Source: Sedimenticola hydrogenitrophicus
GTDB taxonomy: Bacteria; Pseudomonadota; Gammaproteobacteria; Chromatiales; Chromatiaceae
Assembly (NCBI RefSeq): GCF_029017505.1
Contig: NZ_JAQGEI010000015.1
Coordinates: 53,390 to 117,389, forward strand
Reading direction: 5' to 3'
DNA: 64,000 nucleotides
Below the pieces are notes generated by a model. It searched no databases. It was given only the letters and a program-made list of their open reading frames with translations, and was not told the origin of the DNA. Of the stretch, positions 7,683-21,349 are shown piece by piece. The translations under genes were made by a program, and so were the position numbers. Each line of letters opens with the position of its first letter. The first letter of the stretch is position 1.

Positions 7683-8780
7683 TCAGTCGCTGCCCCAGCT
7701 TTTCCCCTTCACCCCGGGACTGTGATAGGCCTGGCTCAGCTCATGCACCGCCTCCACCAGCACCCCGGCATGCTCCGGATTCACATCCGGGTGGATGCCG
7801 TGGCCGAGATTGAACACGTGCCCGGGACCGTGACCGTAGCTGGCCAGCACCCGGCCCACCTCTTCACGGATACGCTCGGGCGCGGCATAGAGAATGCTCG
7901 GATCGACATTGCCCTGCAGCGCCACCCGGTCCTTAACCTGGATGCGGGCATCCGCCAGGTCGGTGGTCCAGTCCACCCCCAGGGCATCACAGCCGGTGCG
8001 GGACATGGCATCCAGCCACTGGCCACCACCCTTGGTGAACAGGATCACCGGCACCTGGCGGCCCTCGTTCTCGCGCACCAGGCCCTTGACGATCCGCTCC
8101 ATGTAGGCAAGCGAGAAGAGCTGGTAATCACGCGGACTGAGTACCCCGCCCCAGGTATCGAACACCATCACCGCCTGGGCACCGGCGGCGATCTGCGCAT
8201 TGAGATAACCGATCACCGACTCCGCCACCTTGCCCAGCAGGCTGTGCATCAGGTCGGGCCGGTCGAACATCATCTCCTTCACCTTGGCGAAATTCTTGGT
8301 ACTGCTCCCCTCCACCATGTAGGTGGCCAGGGTCCAGGGACTGCCGGAGAAGCCGATCAGCGGTACCCGCCCATCAAGCTCGCGGCGGATGGTGCGTACC
8401 GCGTCCATGACATAACCCAGATCATCCTCCGGATCGGGCACGCCGAGCGCGGCGACGGCCGCCTCGTCCTGCACCGGGTTCTTGAACTTCGGCCCCTCAC
8501 CCTCGGTGAAATAGAGCCCCAGGCCCATGGCGTCGGGAATGGTAAGGATATCGGAAAACAGGATGGCGGCATCGAGGGGAAAACGCTCCAGCGGCTGCAG
8601 GGTCACCTCGCAGGCCAGTTCCGGGTTCATGCAGAGATCCATGAAGCTGCCCGCCCTGGCCCGGGTGGCCCGGTATTCCGGCAGATAACGACCCGCCTGG
8701 CGCATCATCCAGACCGGGGTCATGTCGACGGGTTCACGAAGCAGGGCACGGAGAAATCGATCGTTTTTCAAGCTGGACAC
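7683..8780 (-). CDS. hemE: Uroporphyrinogen decarboxylase
   Basis: A 365-aa cytoplasmic enzyme that decarboxylates the four acetate side chains of uroporphyrinogen III to give coproporphyrinogen III in haem synthesis. The signature [11 protein letters not shown] lies near residue 28, the substrate-pocket motif [13 protein letters not shown] near 150, and the C-terminal [11 protein letters not shown] is typical. The start is GTG 8780 with AAGGAAA seven bases upstream; the open frame further upstream has no family similarity. It is a single gene transcribed opposite to the porin and interrupts the iron-related region, a functional fit because haem needs iron. Confidence 0.96.
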   Translation of the reverse strand: MSSLKNDRFLRALLREPVDMTPVWMMRQAGRYLPEYRATRARAGSFMDLCMNPELACEVTLQPLERFPLDAAILFSDILTIPDAMGLGLYFTEGEGPKFKNPVQDEAAVAALGVPDPEDDLGYVMDAVRTIRRELDGRVPLIGFSGSPWTLATYMVEGSSTKNFAKVKEMMFDRPDLMHSLLGKVAESVIGYLNAQIAAGAQAVMVFDTWGGVLSPRDYQLFSLAYMERIVKGLVRENEGRQVPVILFTKGGGQWLDAMSRTGCDALGVDWTTDLADARIQVKDRVALQGNVDPSILYAAPERIREEVGRVLASYGHGPGHVFNLGHGIHPDVNPEHAGVLVEAVHELSQAYHSPGVKGKSWGSD

Positions 8781-8923
8781 AGCGGGTTTCCTTTGTTGAC
8801 ACCGAGAGACAACCGGCCCGTAATGCCGGTAAGGGGGCGAGTTTACACCGAAACCGCCAACGACACACGGCGCCAGTGGCAATCCATGGCGCCGTGCGTA
8901 CCTGTCAGGCCGTGACCGTGCGA

Positions 8924-9448
8924 TCAATAGTCGCCTTTCTTCCCCACGCCGACAAAGGCAAAATCCCACTCCAGGTCAAACGGTGCCCACCAGGCACCGA
9001 CGCCGGTCTCCTTGTCGGTATGCCGATAGAAACCATTATAGGCCGGTGGCTTGATGTGGTATTTCAGGTGATATTTGCCGGGGCCGTTGAGCTTGATGTT
9101 GTCCGCATAGTGGGGGCCGTCGGAGGCTACCATGGGCATGAAGCTGCCGGTGGTCGACCAGCCGTCGCCCTGCTTGGTGATGGTGTAGCTGATATCCAGA
9201 TAGGGCATCCATTCACCCTCGCCGAAACCGTTCTGGTTGCCCTTGATGGCGTGGATGTCCGCCTCCAGGTGGATATCGGTATTGCCCATGCCGGGCAGCA
9301 TCGGCTCCATCTTGGTCGGCTGCAGATAGACCGCGGCAATCTCCATGCCGTTCAGCTCCACCGGATCACCGATCGGCTGTTCGCCGGCGCTGACGACGGC
9401 ACTTCCCAACAGACCCGCCAGGGCCAGACTCAATGCACCTCTTTTCAT
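8924..9448 (-). CDS. P19-type periplasmic iron-binding protein (FtrA/Tp34 family)
   Basis: A 174-aa protein with a signal peptide ([21 protein letters not shown]) followed by the P19/Tp34 immunoglobulin-like fold. Metal-ligand candidates are the Glu/Met/His residues in [40 protein letters not shown] and YHLKYHI. Members bind copper and iron in the periplasm and feed an FTR1 permease in the Campylobacter P19 and Bordetella FtrABCD systems. ATG 9448 has GGAGAG upstream. The gene is downstream of, and on the same strand as, the FTR1-ferredoxin genes, but a terminator-like hairpin separates them, so it may also have its own promoter (TATAAT within TATTATAATG). Confidence 0.92.
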   Translation of the reverse strand: MKRGALSLALAGLLGSAVVSAGEQPIGDPVELNGMEIAAVYLQPTKMEPMLPGMGNTDIHLEADIHAIKGNQNGFGEGEWMPYLDISYTITKQGDGWSTTGSFMPMVASDGPHYADNIKLNGPGKYHLKYHIKPPAYNGFYRHTDKETGVGAWWAPFDLEWDFAFVGVGKKGDY

Positions 9449-9493
9449 ATAACTCTCCAGCATTATAATACGACTCATTCGCGTTACTGAGCC

Positions 9494-9533
9494 AAAAAAA
9501 ACCCGCCAGGAGATTCACCCCCGACGGGGCGTT
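9494..9533 (-). terminator. Probable terminator after the FTR1-ferredoxin genes
   Basis: Read on the minus strand, GC-rich complementary segments (CGCCCCGTCGGGG and CCTGGCGGG) are followed by eight T residues. It lies just after the ferredoxin-protein stop and before the P19 gene. The stem is imperfect, so partial read-through is plausible. Confidence 0.5.
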
Positions 9534-9534
9534 A

Positions 9535-10995
9535 CTAAATTCCGAATACGGCCGGCCACCAAGCCAGGCCAACCAACATGCTTCCTGTCACGCCTGGTAG
9601 CAGGGGCACCCACAATCCGTGGCCCCGCAGCCCTTGATGGATCAATATCTGCCGTCCGAGATAGAGGCTCCAGAACAGGCCGAGACTGAACAGCCCCCCT
9701 TTCACCAGGCCGACCATGGCGGCCGACATACCCAGGGTGGTGAGGGGTGAAAAGAGCTCCCCCCCCAGGCCCAGCACCAGGGAGACCATCGCTACCGGCG
9801 CGTACTGATAGCCCAACTCAACAAACCGCTCCGCCAAACCGCGATCCGCGCCCAGCCGCCCGGCCAGCCAGGCAGACAACCCGGTGGTTAATGACAGCAG
9901 CAGGCTTAGGAGCAGCATGACAGCCAGCATGAAACCGACAATCAGGGTGAAATCGAGCCAGTTGAACACCTCGCGCCGTTCCGGATGCACACTCATCAGC
10001 CACCAGGGGCCGGATTCGCCGATCCAGTACCAGCCGCGCTCGATGAACCAGCCACCGACCGCCTGGCGCAGCTGCTGATACTGGGGCAGTACCAGCCAGA
10101 GAAAGCCGCCCAGTGCAATCCCGGTACCCAGGAACAGAAAGCCCACTTCGTAGGGATTGGGATGGTGCCGGCGGATCTGCTCGATCTCCTCGCCCGGCCG
10201 TCGCAAACGCAGGAACAACCCCCCTTGCGACTGGGGATTGACACAGCGGAAGCACTCGATGCAGTGGCGCGACTCCTCCTTGCGGGGGATATCGATCATG
10301 GTCGGACAGACCCCCTTCTCGGTAAACCGGTCACCGCCGGATTTTTTCCTTTTCGGGGCGAACTGCACGGCACCGATGCGCGAGAACACCCCCAGCAGCA
10401 GGCCGATCGGACACATATGCCGACACCAGGCGCGCTTGTTGCGCCCGTAAACGAAGCCCAGCACGATCGCTGCCAACAGGGTGCTGCCAAACACCTCGGC
10501 CACCGCCTCCGGGTGATCACGCACACCCACGGTCTGTCCCAGCAGGGTGATGAGCAGAAAACTGATAATGGGCGTCCCCTCCCAACGCACCCAGGCCGGG
10601 ATCGGTCGCTGCAGCCCCCGCTTGTTCGCCCATTCGGAGGCCGCCCCCATGGGGCAGAGCAGGCCGCACCAGCTGCGACCGGTGAAGATCACCGAGAGAA
10701 ACACCAGGGGGAACCAGAGCCCCCACATGGCGTAATTGGCAAAGCGGGTGAAATTAGTCAGCGGCGTGGAATCTTCCGCCGCCTCGGGGAGCAACAGCGG
10801 CACGAAGATCACCGCAAGGAAAAACAGGAACATGCCGGCATGCAGCCATACCAGCCGCTCCCGGTGGCGGACAAAAAAGGCCTCCAGCGGACCGGCGAGG
10901 CGGGCGTCCAGGGTCCCGGCCACCCGTATCGGGATGGACGCCAGCTGCCCGGCCACCGGGTGGCCGGTCAGCTTCTGGTATACCGGTACATTCAC
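9535..10995 (-). CDS. NapH/FtrD-like polytopic membrane ferredoxin
   Basis: A 486-aa inner-membrane electron-transfer protein. Cys motifs WCGLLCPMGA (about residue 110) and WCRHMCPIGL (about 195) are the NapH-type cluster motifs. CIECFRCVNP (about 248) is a cluster-binding segment lacking a full ferredoxin pattern. Roughly nine or ten hydrophobic helices surround these. Similar proteins (FtrD) accompany FTR1 permeases and are proposed to handle electrons for iron redox at the membrane. GTG 10995 is chosen because it overlaps the FTR1 stop as GTGA; the longer ATG 11037 form would overlap by 46 bases. Transcribed with the FTR1 gene. Confidence 0.88.
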   Translation of the reverse strand: MNVPVYQKLTGHPVAGQLASIPIRVAGTLDARLAGPLEAFFVRHRERLVWLHAGMFLFFLAVIFVPLLLPEAAEDSTPLTNFTRFANYAMWGLWFPLVFLSVIFTGRSWCGLLCPMGAASEWANKRGLQRPIPAWVRWEGTPIISFLLITLLGQTVGVRDHPEAVAEVFGSTLLAAIVLGFVYGRNKRAWCRHMCPIGLLLGVFSRIGAVQFAPKRKKSGGDRFTEKGVCPTMIDIPRKEESRHCIECFRCVNPQSQGGLFLRLRRPGEEIEQIRRHHPNPYEVGFLFLGTGIALGGFLWLVLPQYQQLRQAVGGWFIERGWYWIGESGPWWLMSVHPERREVFNWLDFTLIVGFMLAVMLLLSLLLSLTTGLSAWLAGRLGADRGLAERFVELGYQYAPVAMVSLVLGLGGELFSPLTTLGMSAAMVGLVKGGLFSLGLFWSLYLGRQILIHQGLRGHGLWVPLLPGVTGSMLVGLAWWPAVFGI

Positions 10996-12200
10996 GACCC
11001 GGCCCCGGCCGGTGCCCGACGGCGCTGGTTCCACCACCAGACCATGGCCAACGGCAGCGGGATCAGCAGCAGCAACTGGGCCGACAGGCTCTCCAGGGTG
11101 GGGTAGAGGCCCAGCCAGCTGATCCGGGCAACCCCGTCAACCGGGGTGATCCCCAGCCAGCCGGCCTCCTGCAGCTCCAGCACACCATTCCCGGCAAAGG
11201 TGACGGCCAGATAGTAGAGCAGTACCGCGGTCAGGGTGAAAAAGAGTCCGATGGGCAGTCTGAACGAGGCCGCCTGCATCAGCCGGTAAAGCAGCAGCAG
11301 CGCGGCCAGGGCCAGGGCGAAACCGCCCAGCAGCGGCCACCACTGGCCATCCGCCTGGCCGCTCAGCGCCTGATAGAAGAGCACGGTCTCGGCACCCTCG
11401 CGGTAGACCGCCAGAAACGCCGCCAGGCCCAGGGCGAAGCGGCTGCCCCGGGAGAGGGCGCTGCTGATCTGGTCATGGATAAAGGCCTGCCAGCGGGCCG
11501 CCTCGCTTTTCGAGATCAGCCAGTAGCTGACGTAGAACAGCACCGCCGCGGCCAGCAGCATGGTGACGCCCTCCAGCGCCTCCCGGCCGGCACCGGAAAT
11601 CTGCAGCACCACGCTGAACAGCCAAGCGGTGAGCAGGCTCGCCAGCAGCGCCCAGGCCGTGCCGTGATAGACCACCCGCACCTGCTCCGCCGCGCCCTGA
11701 CGACGCAGGTAGGCCACCAGTGCCGTGATCACCAGCATCGCCTCGAAGCCCTCGCGCAGCAGGATCAGGAACGCCTGCACAAACAGCCCCCAGAAATCGC
11801 TCTCCGCCGGCTGCTGGGCGTCGGCTACCTGTTCCAGTTGGGTGCGCAGTTCATGCCAGGCGGCCGCCACCTCGTCAGCGGCACGTTCACGCGAGGCGAG
11901 TCCGATGATCTTGCCGAAGCGCGATTCCAGTTCACTTTTCAGCGCCGGGTCGCGCATGCCGATGGCCACCTCCATGCCACTCCCTTCGAAGATATCGAAA
12001 TAGAGCCCGGAGACGGCATCCGCCGTATCGATCCCCTCCTCCGGCCGGTATTCGGCCACGATCCGGTCGCCCTGACGGGTCAGTTCGGCCACCACGGTGG
12101 CGAAATCGGGTGATGTATCGGGCATTGCGTCGGGCGTCTCGACGGCCCCGAAACCGGCCACCGGGAACAACAGCAGGAGCAGCAGCCAGCGCAGGCTCAC
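10992..12200 (-). CDS. FTR1-family high-affinity iron permease
   Basis: A 402-aa inner-membrane permease. A signal peptide/first helix (WLLLLLLFPVAGFGA) is followed by a periplasmic domain (about 30-125, including YFDIFEGSGMEVAIGM) and then seven membrane helices. The two REXXE iron-transport motifs are present as LREGFEAML and YREGAETVL. The start is GTG 12200, forming a GTGA overlap with the upstream gene; the open frame further upstream is only a shadow of that gene. It is flanked by an accessory periplasmic protein and an FtrD-like ferredoxin protein, so this is a P19/FTR1-type iron uptake system. Confidence 0.93.
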   Translation of the reverse strand: MSLRWLLLLLLFPVAGFGAVETPDAMPDTSPDFATVVAELTRQGDRIVAEYRPEEGIDTADAVSGLYFDIFEGSGMEVAIGMRDPALKSELESRFGKIIGLASRERAADEVAAAWHELRTQLEQVADAQQPAESDFWGLFVQAFLILLREGFEAMLVITALVAYLRRQGAAEQVRVVYHGTAWALLASLLTAWLFSVVLQISGAGREALEGVTMLLAAAVLFYVSYWLISKSEAARWQAFIHDQISSALSRGSRFALGLAAFLAVYREGAETVLFYQALSGQADGQWWPLLGGFALALAALLLLYRLMQAASFRLPIGLFFTLTAVLLYYLAVTFAGNGVLELQEAGWLGITPVDGVARISWLGLYPTLESLSAQLLLLIPLPLAMVWWWNQRRRAPAGAGS

Positions 12201-12604
12201 TGGTTCACCTTGAACACTTCCAGGGGGATGCCGGCCTGGTCCAACTTCTCCGCATCCCGGCGCATCGCCACCCGGATCGACTCGGCAATGGCGCTCACCT
12301 CGGCCCCGTCCAGCCCCTTCTGGATCGCCTTGCGCAGGTCGCCGAACCGCCGCTCCACCTGGTAGGTGTGCTTGGCCCCCAACTCCATGCGCATGGCCGC
12401 CTCCATCTTGCGGTCCTCGAAGACACCGAAGTAAGCACTCACCACCGAGCGTTTGGCCTGTTTCGCGTCCCCGGCCAGGTAGGACTGCTCGGCCGCGTCG
12501 ATATGTTCCACCACGGCCTCGGCCACGTTCAGCCAGCCGGCGGGCTCGCCGGCCCAACCGATAGCGGGCAGCAATAACCAGAGAGAAATAAAAGCGTATT
12601 TCAT
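12197..12604 (-). CDS. Periplasmic protein related to the FTR1 N-terminal domain
   Basis: A 135-aa protein with a signal peptide (MKYAFISLWLLLPAIGWA). The rest matches the periplasmic domain of the adjacent FTR1: AYFGVFEDRKMEAAMRM here against LYFDIFEGSGMEVAIGM there, followed by a similar ERRFGDL/ESRFGKI segment. It is therefore a free-standing copy of that domain and a likely periplasmic iron-binding or gating partner. ATG 12604 is used; an alternative GTG at 12622 would extend the N-terminus by six residues. It is first in an operon whose genes are joined by two GTGA overlaps, which suggests tight stoichiometry. Confidence 0.82.
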   Translation of the reverse strand: MKYAFISLWLLLPAIGWAGEPAGWLNVAEAVVEHIDAAEQSYLAGDAKQAKRSVVSAYFGVFEDRKMEAAMRMELGAKHTYQVERRFGDLRKAIQKGLDGAEVSAIAESIRVAMRRDAEKLDQAGIPLEVFKVNQ

Positions 12605-12682
12605 GGCGAATCCGTACTCCACAGGCCCGGTCCTCCACCCCGGAGGCGATCATAGGCCCCGTTCAGAAACCAGGAAGGCTAA

Positions 12683-12701
12683 TAATAACGATTCGCAATT
12701 A
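12683..12701 (-). promoter_or_regulatory. 19-bp dyad operator upstream of the FTR1 operon, Fur-like
   Basis: TAATAACGATTCGCAATTA has 9-1-9 symmetry with matching TAAT..CGA.TCG..ATTA positions. The length, symmetry and AT-rich ends fit a Fur-type operator about 80 bases before the first FTR1-operon gene, although the central CGA/TCG departs from the GATAAT consensus. Iron control is inferred from gene content. Confidence 0.45.
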
Positions 12702-12784
12702 TAATATCAACACTGATTGTCCAGCAATTCCAAATTTGGCGAAGTCTATCCCCAGCATCTCTTGGCAAGGATTCATTTTTGGCC

Positions 12785-12876
12785 GCGAGGAGTGGTGCAA
12801 GAGGAGTGGTACAGGGATGTACCGTTTACGGAGCCGAGGATGCAATGCACCGCTTACGGACCTAAGGATGGAATGA
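12785..12876. repeat. Degenerate copy of the 42-bp hairpin repeat
   Basis: GCGAGGAGTGGTGCAA, then GAGGAGTGGTACAGGGATGT followed by ACCGTTTACGG, then a diverged unit (CAATGCACCGCTTACGGACC) ending AAGGATGGAATGA. The units are the same as those tandemly repeated inside pilQ at 25516-25683. Here they are intergenic and non-coding. The rest of 12605-13186 holds no gene that I can support. Confidence 0.75.
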
Positions 12877-12998
12877 TCGCAAATAAGCGCGAATAAATTT
12901 ACTACAACCCCCTCCGATGGTTTGGTGGGTGCCAGAGGGGTGGGGCATTACGGACGAATTATTTAACACCGGGCATAATGGCTGGGCGGGACCTGGAG

Positions 12999-13118
12999 AA
13001 CCACGGATGGACACCGATAAACACAGATTCAGGATTCTGATCTCCTATTCGTGTGAATCTGTGTCCATCCGTGGTTCCGAATGACCAGTTGTAGGGGCAG
13101 GCCCCTGTGCCTACCCTG
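12999..13118. repeat. Two dispersed palindromic repeats
   Basis: AACCACGGATGGACAC...ACACAGATTCA pairs with TGAATCTGTGTCCATCCGTG (12999-13078), a widespread bacterial inverted repeat that has a half copy at 47101. GTAGGGGCAGGCCCCTGTGC with following CTACCC (13091-13118) belongs to the GGGGCAGG hairpin family of 7.55 and 37.4 kb. Confidence 0.6.
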
Positions 13119-13186
13119 GCCGATGGGCGGCCCGTCGATGCCTCGTTGGGGCTCTTTACAATCCTGGCCATCCCGGGATAAAAAAA

Positions 13187-13217
13187 GGACGGTGGCCTTC
13201 CCGGCCACCGCCCTTTT
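13187..13217 (-). terminator. Intrinsic terminator of gltBD
   Basis: GGACGGTGGCC and GGCCACCGCCC form an 11-bp stem with a TTCCC loop. The minus strand continues into a run of T residues (A-tract at 13180-13186 on the plus strand). It lies 27 bases beyond the gltD stop. Confidence 0.88.
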
Positions 13218-13243
13218 TGCCAACCGCCTCCGGCGATATATTG

Positions 13244-14695
13244 TCAGCGCGGCAGCTCGGAGCTCCCCATCAGGTACTCATCCACGGCGCGGGCACACTG
13301 GCGGCCCTCACGAATCGCCCAGACCACCAGCGATTGCCCGCGGCGCATGTCGCCGGCCGCAAACACCCCGCCGATGGAGGTGCGATACGCCTCGCTCCCT
13401 TCGGTATCCCCCTTGACGTTGCCACGGCTATCCAGGCCCACGCCCAGCTCATTGAGCATGCCATCATGCACCGGATGCACAAAGCCCATCGCCAGGGTCA
13501 CCAGGTCGGCCTTGAGCTCGAACTCGGAGCCGGCCACCTCGCTCATTTTCCAGTCGCCCGAGTCGCTCTGCTGCCACTCCACCTTGATACAGCGGACCGC
13601 CCTGACATTGCCCTTCCCATCATCCAGGAATGCCTTGGTGGCGACACTCCAGATCCGTTCGCAGCCCTCTTCCTGGGAGGAGGAGGTGCGCAGTTTGTTC
13701 GGCCAGTAGGGCCAGATGGTCAGTTTGTCCTCTTTTTCCGGCGGCCGCGGCATGATCTCGATCTGGGTCACCGACTCCGCGCCCTGGCGGTTGGAGGTGC
13801 CGATGCAATCCGATCCGGTATCGCCACCGCCGATCACCACCACGTGCCTGCCCGCGGCGGAGATGAACCCGTCGCCGACCTCGTCACCCTGCACCCGATG
13901 GCTGTTCATGCGCAGGAAATCCATCGCAAAGTGGATGCCGTTCAGCTCACGTCCCGGCACCGGCAGGTCCCGTGGCTGTTCCGAACCGCCGGTCAGTACC
14001 ACCGCATCAAACTTGTCCACCAGCTCCTTGGCCGGGATATCGAGGCCGATGTGGGTATTGGCGTGGAACTTGACCCCTTCCGCCTGCATCTGCCCCATGC
14101 GGCGGTCGATCACCTGCTTGTCCAGCTTGAAGTCGGGAATCCCGTAACGCAGCAACCCGCCGATACGGTTCTCCTTTTCGAACACCGAGATCGAGTGACC
14201 CACCCGTGCCAACTGCTGGGCGCAGGCCAGTCCGGCCGGTCCGGAGCCGACGATGGCGACCCGTTTACCGCTCTTGTGGCGGGCGATCTGGGGCTGGATC
14301 CAGCCCGCTTCCCACGCCTTCTCGACAATCGCCAGCTCGATGCTCTTGATGGTCACCGGCTCATCGGTCAGGTTCAGCGTACACGCTTCCTGACAGGGCG
14401 CCGGGCAGATGCGCCCGGTAAACTCGGGAAAGTTATTGGTGGAGTGGAGTACCTCGATGGCCGATTTCCAGTCCTTGTGATAAACCAGGTCATTCCAGTC
14501 GGGGATGATATTGTCCACCGGGCACCCCTTGTGACAGAAGGGGATGCCACAGTCCATGCAGCGCGCGCCCTGAATACTCAGTTCGTCGCTGCTCAGTTCG
14601 ATGGTGAACTCGCTGAAATGAGTCAGCCGGTCGGCTACCGGCGCATAGCTGCGGTCCTGACGCGGATACTCCTTGAAACCTGTTGGCTTACCCAT
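13244..14695 (-). CDS. gltD: Glutamate synthase small subunit
   Basis: A 483-aa iron-sulfur flavoprotein that passes electrons from NADPH to the large subunit of glutamate synthase. N-terminal cluster cysteines lie in [14 protein letters not shown] (about residues 41-54) and CPAPCQEAC (about 97-105). The FAD-binding motif is [14 protein letters not shown] (about 150) and the NADPH-binding motif [10 protein letters not shown] (about 290). Length and order match the family. It begins two bases after the gltB stop, so the pair is one operon, ended by the terminator at 13187-13217. Confidence 0.96.
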   Translation of the reverse strand: MGKPTGFKEYPRQDRSYAPVADRLTHFSEFTIELSSDELSIQGARCMDCGIPFCHKGCPVDNIIPDWNDLVYHKDWKSAIEVLHSTNNFPEFTGRICPAPCQEACTLNLTDEPVTIKSIELAIVEKAWEAGWIQPQIARHKSGKRVAIVGSGPAGLACAQQLARVGHSISVFEKENRIGGLLRYGIPDFKLDKQVIDRRMGQMQAEGVKFHANTHIGLDIPAKELVDKFDAVVLTGGSEQPRDLPVPGRELNGIHFAMDFLRMNSHRVQGDEVGDGFISAAGRHVVVIGGGDTGSDCIGTSNRQGAESVTQIEIMPRPPEKEDKLTIWPYWPNKLRTSSSQEEGCERIWSVATKAFLDDGKGNVRAVRCIKVEWQQSDSGDWKMSEVAGSEFELKADLVTLAMGFVHPVHDGMLNELGVGLDSRGNVKGDTEGSEAYRTSIGGVFAAGDMRRGQSLVVWAIREGRQCARAVDEYLMGSSELPR

Positions 14696-14697
14696 GA

Positions 14698-19338
<4,641 letters not shown>

Positions 19339-19585
19339 CGTAAACCTCATCTCATCGGGGCAGAATACGGCAACAACTGCTCTCTACCCGTTGTAAACAT
19401 GGACGTAAGACCCGAAAAAACACTCTTCGAGGTTCGTCCAAAATGGCTGAAGAATGTCCATCACAAGGAATTCCGGCCGGACAGAACCCTGCAGGATAAT
19501 GGAAAACTCTATTCCAGGCCAGCAATTTACTCAGCGGCTTTAATTTCCCGATGTGGAGTGGGTATCCGGCAGGGATTTCCGTCCT

Positions 19586-21349
19586 TTATTTACCCATGGC
19601 CGCCTGGACGGAGGCGAAGGTACGGGGCCAGACACCGCTGTTACGCAGCGCGGGCGGCAGGGTCTCCCGGCTTTTGAGGGCGCTGGATCGATCCCCATAG
19701 ACGCCCTGGATCACCGAGTACCATGGTCGGCCCGACCGGATCGTCTTGAAGTAGGCAACATCCCCCCGCAACCGGTGTTGCTCGATAAACCGCCTGGCGG
19801 CCGGCTCATCCCTGACACCCACCAGCTGCAGTGTGTAGGCAACGGGACTCTGGGTCAATATCCAACGCTCATCCCGAAGACGCTTCCCGGTGGCGGGGGT
19901 CGCCGAATCCGCGCCATCAGTCGCGGCGACAGCGGGCTTGGACGCGGATCCTGGCGGCCCGGCAGCGACACCCTCCTCGCCCACAGGCGTGTCGACACCC
20001 CCGGGAGCATCCTCGCCGGTCGGCAGATTATCGGTCGGCGCCGCCTCACCGGCGGCCGGCGCTGTGCCGGGTGCGGGCATTGCCGGTTCATCCGTCACGT
20101 CCGGTTGCGACCCCATCCCCTCCGCGACAGTCGGCGGAATGACCGCCGGCCCTGGTGCTTGCTCTGTTTCCGTTGCTGTTTCCGGTTCCGTTACCGTTGC
20201 TGTTTTCGCCTCTGGTTCCGGTTCCGGCCCCGATAACATCTGCGGCGGCTTGTCCGTCCGGGGAGCCGTCTCCAGGGACGGCGCTTTCTCCAGCCGCTCC
20301 CCTCCCCCGGGACCTTCCGTCTCGCGCGCCATTCCCGACCCGGGCTGCGGAAGTTGCAGGGGGCGCAACCCCTCTTCCGTGAACCGCGCAACGCCCTCCA
20401 CGGCCGGATCGACTTCGGTCTGATCGAACAGCCGATTGATCTCATCCTGAAAAACCAGTGTCAGCAGCAGCAGTACCAGCAGCAGGGGAGCGCCCATCAG
20501 TACCGACAGGGGCAGGTCCGACACCACCGCTCGAATACCGATCCGTTGTTTTACCGCGGATTGCGCAACCACCACCTCGGCAGGCCTGGAGGTGCCGGCA
20601 AAAACGCCCTGCAGTCGCTCTTCCAGCGCGCCCGGCACCCCCGCGGCGTCCCTGATGATCCGCTCAATTCGACCGGGCGCCAGGCTCAATCCCGCCGGGT
20701 TACCCTCGATATCGAGCAGAAACCCGATAAATGCCTGCGCCTGCGCCGCGTCAAACAGCGGCATCTCAAGAGACTGAACACTCTGGAGATTCATCGCCTG
20801 CAATTGCGGCGTCTGGAACTGCGCATCGATCCCGGGCGTGGCAAACAGCACCACCCGGATCAGCGCCCGGCTGCCGGGGCGACGTTCAAAAAGCCGGAAC
20901 AGGGCGATCAATGTCGCTACCGGAAGCAGTTGGGCGTCATCGACCACAATCACCGGTAACCTTCCGGCGGCATGCAGCATATCGAAGCGCTTGAGCAGCT
21001 CCTCGATATTCATCGCCGCCGGACCGGTCAGCCCGAAACGCCGATAGAGGAGAGAGAAGAACTGGTCGGGCTGCAGCATGTGGTCCGCTGTCAGACAGCA
21101 AAGCGCCCAATCCTCCCGGGATAAATCGCGAAATTGTTGCAGCAGGGTACTCTTACCGGAACCGGTGACCCCTTTGATTAACAGTATTTTTTCACTGTTA
21201 TCCGTCAGATGCCGCAGCAGATCCAGGCGTTGCCTGAGCTCCGGAGTTGAAAAAAACGCCTCGGACCTCCCCGGGGTGGGCGTCCTGTCATGCCGGTGAG
21301 TTAATTCTGCGCTCGCTGCCGCGTCAGCCGGCCGCTCGTCCATTTTCAT
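19586..21349 (-). CDS. damX: DamX-like division protein, AAA ATPase plus SPOR
   Basis: A 587-aa bitopic inner-membrane protein. The cytoplasmic N-terminus (about 25-270) is an ExeA-like AAA ATPase: Walker [11 protein letters not shown] (about 58-67), Walker [11 protein letters not shown]. One membrane helix ([17 protein letters not shown], about 283-300) is followed by a 200-residue Pro/Glu/Thr/Ala-rich periplasmic linker and a C-terminal SPOR domain (about 505-585), which binds denuded septal peptidoglycan. ATG 21349 overlaps the aroB stop (ATGA). The aroK-aroB-damX order is conserved in gammaproteobacteria. Low-complexity Glu-Pro-Ala repeats in the linker vary in sequence and may vary in length between strains. 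Confidence 0.88.
   Translation of the reverse strand: MKMDERPADAAASAELTHRHDRTPTPGRSEAFFSTPELRQRLDLLRHLTDNSEKILLIKGVTGSGKSTLLQQFRDLSREDWALCCLTADHMLQPDQFFSLLYRRFGLTGPAAMNIEELLKRFDMLHAAGRLPVIVVDDAQLLPVATLIALFRLFERRPGSRALIRVVLFATPGIDAQFQTPQLQAMNLQSVQSLEMPLFDAAQAQAFIGFLLDIEGNPAGLSLAPGRIERIIRDAAGVPGALEERLQGVFAGTSRPAEVVVAQSAVKQRIGIRAVVSDLPLSVLMGAPLLLVLLLLTLVFQDEINRLFDQTEVDPAVEGVARFTEEGLRPLQLPQPGSGMARETEGPGGGERLEKAPSLETAPRTDKPPQMLSGPEPEPEAKTATVTEPETATETEQAPGPAVIPPTVAEGMGSQPDVTDEPAMPAPGTAPAAGEAAPTDNLPTGEDAPGGVDTPVGEEGVAAGPPGSASKPAVAATDGADSATPATGKRLRDERWILTQSPVAYTLQLVGVRDEPAARRFIEQHRLRGDVAYFKTIRSGRPWYSVIQGVYGDRSSALKSRETLPPALRNSGVWPRTFASVQAAMGK

Noticed and set aside
8860..8900. Terminator between the P19 gene and hemE
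   Set aside because: CACGGCGCCA...TGGCGCCGTG makes a good stem but no T-tract follows on the minus strand.
7587..8915. A 442-codon plus-strand open frame
   Set aside because: It is the antisense shadow of hemE, with a His/Gly/Leu-rich composition typical of such shadows.
9448..9480. Fur box upstream of the P19 gene
   Set aside because: AATGAGTCGTATTATAATG is AT-rich but has no 9-1-9 symmetry and matches the consensus poorly. Only the TATAAT was retained as a promoter hint.
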